From contig CM055101.1 in NCBI GenBank assembly GCA_029204225.1, positions 4,301,343 to 4,360,794 on the forward strand: a stretch of 59,452 nt of DNA, given 5' to 3'. This document shows, piece by piece, positions 20,988-33,300 of the stretch; position 1 is the stretch's first letter; each line of letters starts with the position of its first letter. The notes beneath the pieces are model-generated. The model searched no databases. It had not been told where the DNA came from and saw only the letters and a list, made by a program, of their open reading frames with translations. Source of the DNA: Diphasiastrum complanatum. Lineage: Eukaryota > Streptophyta > Lycopodiopsida > Lycopodiales > Lycopodiaceae. The translations under genes were made by a program, and so were the position numbers.

Positions 20988-23900
20988 CTGAATCCACAAT
21001 ACCCTACTAAGTTTAAAGCATCCAGATGAATAAAGCAATTTTTTTTTACAAAAAATGCTTGTCTCAATCATAGAAGATCTGTAATCTTCATGAAAGACCA
21101 GATAACTGATCCACACAATGAGCACTGCTTCCATCTTTAGGAAAAAAAAAATAAGCTCCAAATTATACACAACAAATTTCGAATGCAGCATACTGACAAT
21201 TTCCTGAAAACTCTTCCTAGTCCTATTTTTATAAATCTATACATCTGTTGTACAAGTAGCAACGCAACTAAAGTGATATCAGCTTTGCCATCAATAGGAT
21301 GTCACCTGGCAATTGTTTAAAATTTCTGAACAAGTGCAAGCTTCAGGTTGGAGCTTCTGCAAAAATATAGAAATGTACAATAGCATTGCATGTTTCGTTT
21401 TGGTGAACCTATGCCTGACTTACCATTCTCCCAGTTCCCTTCCAAAACCGCTGCGTTTCACTCCTCCCCACGGAGTTTGGCAAAACGTTGGCTGAGAACA
21501 ATTGATCCACACAATGCCCGCCTGTAAACCCTATAAGAAGCATAACATTCAACAATCTCAATTACAGATGATTCTATTTGCTGGAAACTTGGGCGTGATG
21601 TGCCACAACAAAAATTTGCATGAAACTGGACAGCTCTTCAAGGACAATGAAAATGGCCTTAAACTTGCTTATTGCTTTCAGCTAAATTGCCTTGAAATGT
21701 GGCACTCTTTGCACAAACTCTTGATTGGAATCGCTCATGAAACTGGACAGCTCTTCAAGGACAATGAAAATGGCCTTAAACTTGTTTATTGCTTTCAACT
21801 AAATTGCCTCGAAATGTAGCACTATTTGCACAAACTCTTGATTGGAATCACTCATCCTTCCAGATGCCTCAATCTTGTGATCCCCTAGTTTGTGATGCCT
21901 CTATCCAGTAGTGGATCCAGGTGCGTTGATCACCAAATTCCAGAAACTAGCGGAATTTGGTGCTACGATTCTCAGAAACCTCACTGCCTCATGGGTGATA
22001 CTTTCCAAAATACTTCAAAACTTTGTATCTGGCTTGATTTTCAGATCTCGTTGTTTGTGGTGCCTCAATCCTCTACCGAATTCAGGTGCTTTGATTCTAA
22101 AAGCTAGTGGAATACAAACTTAAAAATCTCACTGCCTCAAAATTCTTAGAAAATCTACGGTCCTTAGAAATCTTGCTACCTCACGATTTAGAGTTTAGGG
22201 CAGAACTAGGAAAATACAAACCACAGTTTAGGTCAATTCTCAGGAATTACAAAACTTCTTGCAAACTATGATGGATTTTTTATGAGGGAGGTTTTTCGAA
22301 AATCCAAACAGAATAGACAATTTTTTTGCATTACGTTCTGCACGTACGGAACGACAAACATCCTGTATGTACAGAATGATACATTCTGTACCAACAGGTA
22401 TGGACAGTATTCTAAAAAATTTGAATGAATCTTAGAGATAAATCAATTAATGTATGCTCATGGAGCCTGAAATTGAAGCAGCTGCAATGTTATTCGATCT
22501 ACTACTAACAAAGGGTGCGACTAGGAATTCAGTACAAAGCTGGGACAGAGTAGGAGGTCATATTATGAAACAATAAGAAAATTAAGCACCATGCAGAAGT
22601 GCAGTTGGAAAAAAGAATAGCGAGCCCCTGCTGCTACAATGTATTCACCATTTTTCTTCATCCAGCATACATGATAATGCACAAGAAAATACAAAATTAC
22701 CAATAGCAAAGCACTCAGACATTGGAACACAGCTTATAAACTTCATAACAAGTCACAACAATCTATGCTTTAATAAAATATTGAGGCCATACTTCCGAGA
22801 CCCGCTTACACCGATCTGCATCTTTGGAGATGACAGCACCCGCTAATCCATACCTATCGATCACAAGGAACCCAAACTAATGATTAGAGACAGTAATGCA
22901 CTTCATAGCGATGCTGCCAATGAGAAATCAGATCAAGATCTAAATGAATATAGCTATGATAGTTTTGCAACATAGCCAAGATAAATAAACTGTATGAAAT
23001 CTGATGTTTTCCGGCTGATGGGCTAAACAATGTGAAAATACAGACCATCCAAACAGCATTGAGCTCAGCAGCAGCTAAACGGAAAATTCAGAAAAAAAAA
23101 AAGAACCATTTGGAGTCCAAATACTACCTTACAGTTCTGAAAACTAAATTATACTAGGTCAACTCTCAAGAGAATCTTTACATTCCAAACTTACGGAGAG
23201 TCATTTGCAAGGTGGAGAGCTTCCTCCTCTGTCTTGAAGGTTGAAACTGCTAAAACAGGACCAAAGACCTCCTCTTTCCATATTTGCATCCAAGGTTTCA
23301 CGTCTGAAAGAACAGTAGCACCCACAAAGTAGCCCTTTTTCAAGTGCTACATTACAGAAATCCAGATAATTTTAGGAGACTCCTCTAGAATGTTCATATC
23401 ATATGTTAACTTTAGAGACAGAAATGCAGTGACAATGTAAATTGCTGTAACTTACATCAGGGCGTTTGCCTCCACAGAGGAGCGAAGCACCTTCGGCCTG
23501 GGCTGTGGAAATGTATTTGAGTATCTTCGTATACTGCACAGTCAAACAGGAAATTGAATAAAAGAAAAGACCATATAATTATTTGAAAGTGCACAGAAAA
23601 ATGCTATCAATCTTCACTTTATGTATAAAGGCAATTTGATGGAAGCCCAAGGCTTTCAACAAAAAGAAATTCCAAAGCAAGCTCTGTTGATTTGCACAAA
23701 CGGGCACTTGAAATTTCAAATATTTTATTGAAAATAGTACCACCTCAGAATACTTGAATTGCCTTTTAGATATTCAATCCCAGTCTTGAAAATCCTGCAA
23801 TCTGAAACAAACGTACAGACAGCAGGACATACGTAGGTACCAGAGAACATGCTCCTTTCTCCTGGGAGCGGGAAAAAGAGTTCTTAGCAAATGTCCCGTT

Positions 23901-24281
23901 CCTAGGAATGTGTTCCTGTTTCCAAAAGCTTCATGTTGCCTGGGAAACGTTCCCAAGCATTCCTGTGCAATCACCTAGACACCTAAAGGACCTAATCTTT
24001 ATAAAAAAAAAATTCACAATGTGTCCTCTTTGGAAATGTTGATGCCTTGTGTGATATGTTTGTTTGAATTTAAGGTTTAGGGCAGCTATGGACTGGAGAT
24101 CAAACTAAGCTTCGGAATATAGTTTCCAATCTCATATTATGATGATATTGAGTAACCATAAATGTTCCTCCATCCCATTTCCAGGCAACTATGCAAAGGT
24201 AACATGTTTCAAATCGGACCAAAGTAAGGCTATGCGAACTCTATTTCATGCACTAGAAAGCACGAGCGCAAGCACATGCAG

Positions 24282-24325
<44 letters not shown>

Positions 24326-27300
24326 AGAAGAAGAGGAAAGCTTTACTAATGTCTTTTCCATGCCAAAAGGCATATAAGACAAAAGAGTACATATCAAACA
24401 TGTGGTGCAAATAAGAGTGTTTAAAAAATGTTTCCGATAACAATAAAGAAAACATATATGCTACTACCAACTGATAATTATCAATAACTGATAACTGCTA
24501 ATAGCTGCTAAGCTGCTAAGGACAAAATGTAACTATGGTGGTAGTGATGGTATGCATGTATATGCTCATCATAAAATCCTCGAACCATCAAATCCTGCTA
24601 TCACTAAAGAACGATGTGATGGGGACTGCAACTGGAGGTAATGTGGTGCTGATGACGTCGTCTCAAAGGTCCTTTGTGAAGTGTGTGATCCGACGAACAA
24701 CAGGAATGGTACGTCGTCTCACATCGGTGTCAGAAGTCATCAACATCAACAGCCTCATTGCCCTCTGATTCTTCACCTGGATATATGTGAGGTCGTCATC
24801 CATAAAAATCTGTGTATCTTTCAACTTGGCACTTTTTCGTAGAGTATCTCTATGATTGGTAGGTGAAACAAAACGGATAATCAAAGTGGTATTATCCCGC
24901 TTTGTTCGCCATGTTGTGTCTAGGCCTTCACTAGTGTGGTCTAGAGTGGTTTCAAGAAAATGTTTTGCTTCCTCAATAGCGTTTTTGGTATCAGTGATGC
25001 CGCGTACTCTAATGTTGAGAGCTTTATTTTCACAAAGTCTCTTCCAAAAGAGTGGCTGAAATAGCCGAGGAAATAGGAATAGTGCGTTTATTATCATTTT
25101 TGAGTACGGCTGCCCAAGACATAGTTTCCTGCTTCGGTCTCCGCTTTCAATTCATGGAAATCGTGTCGTAAGACTCCAACATTAGCGGCGATGTAGGACT
25201 CAACTGCCTTCGAGGGTGTGTATGGCTCTTCAAAGCCTGGGTAGTAGGTATCACAAAGCTATCTGAATCAAACCCAAAGCACACCAAAGTAGACACCAAA
25301 TATCCCCTTTATTGATTTCTCCTGAAAGTACATATCAAGTTACTAGCATAAATACATAAGAGCACTACTGCTAAGTCTCCTCCCAGCCACCTGCTGCATA
25401 GACTATGATGAGGAATGCCTCTCTGTAGGCTCACTTATACATAATCCTCAAGCACCCACTTAACCTTGACCCTTTCCTAACGTCGACACATGGCAAGCCA
25501 CAATGTTGGGTGTAATATGTTGCCTGAAATGCCTCTGGGAGAGACTTGAAAGAGATGCTTGCTGAGTGTAATAGGTTGACAGGTGTCAATGCACGTCACG
25601 AACGCTAGAAGATGAATGAGAGAGCATTCCATGCATATCATCTACCCAAATCTAGGTCACCACGTCCATGACCAATGAAATATATAGGACCGATTGCCAA
25701 ATGGCCTCCAAGATAATCTAACCTGGAACCGATGGCTCCCTGGATATCATCTACAATAACAGCAAAACTTGGAAATGGGGAAAATGAGTTCAACTAGATA
25801 TCACGATCCCAGTGTTCCATGTCTTTGCCGCATAAATAGTCATGGGTACATAATGATCACTGACCAGGGAACATAAATGAGAATGGGAATGGAAACAAGA
25901 ACAAAAACATCCCCAAGAAAATGGGAACTAGAGCACAAATGCTACACCATCATGCTGAATATTACAAACATTCAAAAACACATAAGAACAGGAAAATACT
26001 GTTCAAAGTTTGAAACCACACATTTGTATAAAATAAAAAAGGACATTCAAAATGGTGAGTGGCTTTGGCTTCCAACAAATGATACTTAAATATGACTTAG
26101 TATTATTAGTGAAAGTAACATTTAAAGTTTCTAAAAAGGTGGCAAGTGACACTCGGTACATACATCCTGGATATGCTTTTGGAAGAAATTTCGCATCCCC
26201 ACTCAATGCCAAATAAAGACAACTAACCCTTCCTTTACAACTAGTAGAGAGATAGAGAGAGAAAGCAGAGGCCTGGGAAACTCGAACAAGTTGAGAGTCC
26301 AATCATTCATTTCACTAGGAGAGAGAGAACAAGAGCTGTTGTTAGCCATCTTGTGGGAGGGAACACACAAAAACCTATTTTTGGCTACTTCAAGTTCTAG
26401 TTTATGTTTTAGAGGCTACGGCAATCCATTTAGAATGAGATTCAATAAATGAAACATCTGTGCTTAAGGAGTGCTTGTTTGTTCATTGGCCAAGAACCCT
26501 AATCTAGAGCAAAACACATTTCTGGTTCAAGAAAGTTGCTTGAGAAAAATGTTTGCTTTCATAAATAAATTGTAGATACGGAAAACAATGGTTTTATGAA
26601 CATGCTTAGGATTCACATAAGAGTTTTTCACCAGATTTTGGGCCAAGATGATCCTCGACTAAGAAAACAGTGTCCCAGTTGGGTGTCATTGCGTTGGGAT
26701 AGGTAGAGCCATACATTATGTCATTCGGACAACAAAGAAAATTCACAGGAACTGAAAGTTGGCCAAAACCTTCTAGACTTTTATAGAAAAAAAATTTACT
26801 CCACACAAGTGTGCCACATAGCTCCCAATAGTCTCCTAACAACCATGAAAAGGCTAGATTGAATAACTGAGAGAACCAAAGGTGGGACATATGAAAGAGT
26901 CCTCTGATGTTCTCGTTGTGTTGCTGCTTGGATGTAAATGTTCTGTATCAATAATGAGCAGAAAAATACTACCCATTCATAAGGAATCACAAGATGCATA
27001 ATTGAAGTCCACTTGAAGGAGTTCAAATCATAGTAGCTTAGTAGGAAGTAAAAAATACCTGACTTTCACTAACTACTGGTCCAAGCCTGCAACCTTTCTC
27101 AAGAGGGTTACCAATCTTTATACTTGCAGACCAATCTGCTAATTTTTTCAAAAATTTCTCTGCAATATTTTCCTGAAACAGAAAGGCAATTAAGCAAATC
27201 AGCTGAAATGGCAGCAATGAGGCCTTCACAGAATTACAGAACATCACTAACATGACAGTCTTAAGAATTGCATTTCCAAATGTAAAGAAAGCATTTGGCT

Positions 27301-30300
27301 GAGGTTTACTCAACAGTGACTGGTTCTCATGAGGGCTCACCTGAAGTAAAAGACGTGAAGTTGCAGCACAAATTTGACCATTTGTCCAAAAAGCCCCAAA
27401 CATGGCCCACTCTACAGCTGCAGAAGTATGCAGGAAACAAAAAGCATAAGAAGATGGAGAGTCACGCAAATTTTCACTATCAACAGCTGAAGAGAATGGT
27501 GAATAACAATTCAAGTGCAACAGTGTTTGGCAGTACAGTCGACCAGATAAGAAAAGATACTTTATCGGAAGAGAGTAACCTGAAAACTCCAAGTCAAACA
27601 AACAAAATTTAATCTCTACAAGATATTCAGCAATAGCTTCATGATAAAAGTCCAACTAGAAAGGAGAAGCTACTGGAGGCCATGTCAAAGTTGGATGAAT
27701 AGTGGAAAATAATGAAGTTAGATGGATAATCAAAGAACCACCTCTTTCTTCTTGAGAATAAAGTTGGATGATTAATGGAACATGATAAGTCTTTCATTTC
27801 ACAGTTAAAGCTCCTTTAAGCTAAGAAAGAGTGATACACACACACTTGCTATCAATGCCACTAAGGACTGGAATGAGCTCTATGATGTAATATGGTCGTT
27901 GGATGATGTCTTTTACATAGACGTTAACATGTTTGCAACATTTCTGACTTCAAGCTACTAGATAGGGGCAAGTACCTTCAATCACCTAATTTCTGAACTT
28001 TTGACATAAAACGCACAATACTAGATTTTTTCACATAATCATTCAAATTTTGGTGAGTATATTTACAGTTATCCATGTCACATTGCCAAGCAATCAGGCC
28101 CTGCAGGAGCTCTCACGTACATGAAATAAGGAGCAATGTGTAACCAGAATTACAAGAAAGAGGACATGCCTGTATCAATATCCGCATCATCAAACACAAT
28201 GAGAGGGCTCTTTCCACCAAGCTCCAAGGAAACAGGCTGATTAAAACCTTTTTGATCAGTTATACATGGAAACTTACAAAATTAGAAACTACAATAACCT
28301 ATAAAGAAAATCAACTTCTAGCACCTTCCTACAGAGGAGCCTTGCTACTGAGAATCTCCCACAAAATCAAGGACCCAAAAACACAACTGGAGTTTAATTC
28401 ATTAACTGATTCAAATTTTGTGAGATGAACAATTGAGAGATAAGGTACGAAATAATAAGAAGAGGACAGAGGTCTAGATTTGACTCATGATGTCCAATGA
28501 GCTTCTTAGTAATCTGTTTGTGTAAAATAAAATGCATGATATGTTTTTTGTTTTGTGGGCAGCTCTAGAACATTAGGGATATGTACATTGATTTATCATA
28601 TTGATTTACAAGCAATCGCCATTCGAAATCAAGATGATCCTTTACAATTTTGGTTGAAGGCCTTCTAAATGTGCATGAATATGTTTGGAAATGTTGGAAA
28701 GAGGTTGTCGACTAAGGCATGTGCCATGATTGCAAAAATGTCTCTCATTTAAGCTCAATACCAGATAGTATAATTATTCTGAATCACAAAATAAGTAAAG
28801 TAATGGTCAAGAGATTCATTAAAGCCACATGTGACCGTGAACAGCGACTCTTGCCAGCCAACTAAAGGCGTTTCAAAAAGCAGATCATTACGTCCATCAC
28901 TAATAGTGCACGTTGACAATCTCTTTCCTCTCACGGAGGTCAGAGCTTCGATTCCATGAAAGTGCATGTTCTTAGAAATCTTGAAGGCCTTTGGCCAAAA
29001 TCTGGGCTTCGTGTCGGGAATTGGTTGGCTTTGGCTGTGATGTGGAGCTTCTGCTCGATATACAGATGACTTTACTCTTGTAAATAATATCATAAATCAA
29101 TTGTAGATTACAAGCGGTATTATAGCTACATGAAGAAAAATGATCGTTATTCCTTTTTGACAGTATAAGAGAACACACAATCGTAGATTGACGCAAGACT
29201 ACCACCAGCAATAATAAACCAGTTGATTGACCCCTCTGTTCTCACCTTGAGTCCAAGCGCTCATGGAGATACAAGACAAAAAGGTTCAGGATTACATCCA
29301 GCATGAATTATGGTATATCTTTCAATTTTGAAAAATCATCTTCACAGTCTGCCATAACTACTTATTTACAATATCTCCACATTCTCCTAATCCTATGTTA
29401 GCATCCATGAAGGTGGTTGAGTAGAACTTCAGGTTCAGTTCATTTTGTTGAACTAAATCCCTAACAAAATGATATTGAATGCCTATATGCTTGCTTTTCT
29501 TATGAAACACTGCATTCTTGCACAGAAACAAACAGCCTTGATTATCATTATAAAGGACTATTCCTGAGATATCAATTTGAAGTTCTCCTAACAAGTTCTT
29601 CATCCACAAGTACTCTTTTGCTGCATGGCATACTCTGTGGAGGTTTGTTTCTTGCAACTCCAACTCAAACGTGATCCTCCCATCTTGAATGTGTATCCAA
29701 AAGTAGATTTCATTTCATCGGCATCTCCTCCCCAATCTGACAAATCCTGTCATTGGCTCATTGATGGCTTTGTGTTCATGTCCAAGCTTTGCAATTCCCC
29801 TTTCTTTCCCTAGCTTTGAAAGCTTACATCACCTCTGCATTCACCACCCCTTCACGATCAGGCTCCAGAGAAAGCTCGCTCCCCTCCACAATTCCCCAAT
29901 GCCCCTTTTTCTCTAACGCCAACTTCACTCTCCATTCATACCTCTCACCTTCGAATTTCTCTATCCCTCTCTGGTTGTTTGTGCTCTGCATTTCCATCGC
30001 CTTGTGATTTTACCTCCATCTCAGAATTCTCTCAATGAATGATGAGCGACTTACTAGTCCATAGTGTAATTAAAGCACTTAATTACTCTACTAATGAATA
30101 GCAGACACAATGATCACAAAGTGCTGAAAGTACAAAACAATTGCAAACCACTGATTTCACAAAAAGCGTGTTTGATGCTTCGCACAATTTCATTATATTC
30201 ACGATCACTGTACATCAAGAAAAGTGGGTAAAAGTGCCTTTTCAAGATCCTAGTATATTATGTGCCAAGAAACTGGCTACACCTATCATATGCAACATTA

Positions 30301-33300
30301 TCTTAACTAACTATGACTGTGAAGTGTTCTTATGGTAAACATATCTAACCATAGATCAACACTAAGTGGAATAACAATAAACTCCTGGTTTATAGGTTAA
30401 AAATAAAACCAATTGAAAATATAGAAAAATATCATGTGCTCGACTGTCCTTACTAGCCAAAAAACATTTTTGGCTAGGGCCATACAGTATTATAAGAAAC
30501 TTGCAGTCAGGCGCGCCTGAAACCTAGGAAGAACATCACTCAGCAGCCCCATATTTGCCACAATCACATGCTTCGACATCCTCAACCTTGGTGAAAAGCA
30601 TATGAAAAATAGATGACAACAGTTGCACACTATCTATCCCTCAATGATCAGGCTCTTACGCTTAGAGCACAGGCTCTTAAACAGACTCCAAAAATCTCCA
30701 CCTCAATATATCGATAAAAAATGCAGACTTCTGAGAAAAATCTTTCCCAACTAGTGAAGAATGTCGGTATCCATTGCCAAAAATATCAATGCTTATGGTA
30801 TAAGAACTCTAAGCTGATGCTACTTAGCACACAGATCACACACTATCACAGCCCGGGCGCATTAGTTAAAATATGATGCCTACTCAACCCCTGTTGGCTA
30901 GAAAAACTTATTAAATGTAAGCTTTACAAATGTAGTGGGGCAGTTAAGTGCAAATACATTGTAAACGCCTGCCCCCTTTTGAAATTTTTAGCAAATAGCA
31001 CATCTGCGCCCACGTGGCCTAAAACTCGAGCTAGAGGTGACACCTCATTATGGTCATGCATGTACTCTACGGAACTTGGATCCATCATCCATCATAAATA
31101 GGAGACTCTATGCCCTATTTTCTCACATTATTTGGAGTCCAGCACTTGAGTCAAGGAGCTTAAGGGATATTCATATGTTTTTGTGTTCTGCATCACTTTA
31201 GTTAACTCTCTTGCTTTTAGCGTTTTTAGGGTCTTCTATAGGGGTTAAGATACTCAATCTCCAGGCATACAGATTTTTCATTGTATCAGAGCTCTTATTG
31301 GTCGTCCCTGTGATTGCCTTCGATCTACTTTGTGCATCAAGAGTAAGATGCGGATGATTTAAAATGTGTTTTATGTGCCCAATTTGAAAAAGAATCTATT
31401 GTCAGTTGATGTCATGACTGATCACACTTGAAAGTGGAATTTATCAAGGACACGTGCCTGATAAAAGATATGAAACATAACTACAAAGTCATTGCCAATG
31501 GATGTAGAGAAACCAAGGATGATTTATACAAGTTAAACACCCTATTGCAGAAAGATGCTGGCCTAGCTCTGGAAAAAGTCACTCCTATAGATTTATGGCA
31601 TAGACGCTTGGGACATCTCAACTTCAACAACTTGAAATTGTTGAAGAAGCTCAACATGGTATATGGTTTGTCTTCCTTCCAAGGTCAAGAACATCATTAA
31701 TGCGAAGGATTCCGAAAAGAACTTGTCCGCCTCAGATTCTAACAAAGATCATGATCTTCTCCTAGCTCGTCAATCTTGAGAGAGAGAGCGCGCCTATTTT
31801 CGACATAAATTACATGAAGTCACAGGCAAATCGAAAGACTCATCACGAGTTCTAGAGCAATAAATGAACAAGTTGCAGATCAAGGCTTCCCTTGATAGTG
31901 CATGATTTGACCCCCAAAACAGTGCGTAAAGCCTTAAAACCCCCAATTTTATAATGCCCAAATCCAAACCCAAACTAGAATCAAATCTTAATGGTTTTTT
32001 CCTTTGTTACTTAAGAACTTTTCTTTTTGAACAAATTTGGTCACGTTCCGAAATGGAACTCCGGAACGCCTTCTGAAACATGTTCTGCTCCCGAATGAGC
32101 AACTATGATATGGAGAAAGGGGAAATCCCTATAATGCATGCACAAAAGGAGAACATGACCACACATCAAAATAACACAAATTGTCACCGGTTGATGATTT
32201 TCAACAAAAGAGATATAGAACTCTAAGTAAAAGACTTCTTTGCAACCCCTCCTATCGAGGATCCCTCCAAGCACTCAAAAGACTCCAAATAACCTAGTAA
32301 CTTGGTTTTCCAGCAAAACATTTATAAGCTTTTACAAGCTTCAAGGCCAATCCGATAATATATGACTTATTACTTGAATAAGGCCATAACCTAGTGAGTT
32401 AAGTGTGGTAGGTTGTGTTAACATAGATCAGATGGTTCAAAAATGATTAACTAGACCACAGTTGTAAAGACCACTAGGGACAATCCCCTAAGATGCTTCT
32501 TGGTTTCCAAGGGGAGGCTCGAACCTGGGACCAAAGAAACTTTGGATGCCAAGCTAACCAGTTGAGCCCCACGGAAAACACAAGAGAGATTGTGGAGCAA
32601 AACCACCCAACCAAACCTAGATCCCTCCTAGAGAATCCTCCTGGATCTAGCCCCCAAGCCGTGCCAATGTGACAACAAGAGGAGAAGAGCTCATCAAGTA
32701 ACCTAGACCAAGTCGTCGACGGAATAATCACTACCTCAATATATAGAGAGTAGGATCCTATGCATGAGCACATGCAATTCCCATCCAGGTCAACTATAAA
32801 TAGGTCACAACTCTTCATCCATACCTCTTGCCTATATCAGTCACACGTACATGCACTACTCCATATGTCTCAATTAGAGTGTCTGGGTCCTCTCAAGGTC
32901 ATTAGTCACCAACAGGCCTCGATGTGGAATCAAATCTAGGCGTGACCAATAATCTCGAACACTGGAGGGCCGGTCTACCATATTAGGACTATTTCAGGTC
33001 CTTAACCAAATATGGCCATAACATTCTTCCTCCCTTAAACAGGTTCTGTCCTCAGAACCACATGTTTTACCATGCAACCAGAGGAAAGCAAGAAGTAAAA
33101 AAACTTCATGCAAAGCCAATAAAGGCCTCTCCCTTTCCAGACCCTAAAAAGACTTTGCAAAAGCAAAGAGGAGGTCAGCTGCTGCATGCTGCTATAGCCG
33201 CCATCGCGAGGAAGAAACCAGGAGAGCGAGAGAGAGATTTAGCAGGCTCGCGGCCTGTACTGGGCCATCTGCCATCCCATCTCAGTTCGTTTCTCCCACG

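Noticed and set aside
24663-25097. A host gene within the ALDH10 intron
   Set aside because: The pattern is that of a LINE ORF1-type fragment and the frame has no normal gene context.
27038-27655. 205-codon frame as one protein
   Set aside because: It runs through ALDH10 exons 9 and 10 and the introns between and beside them; the real coding parts are the exons only.
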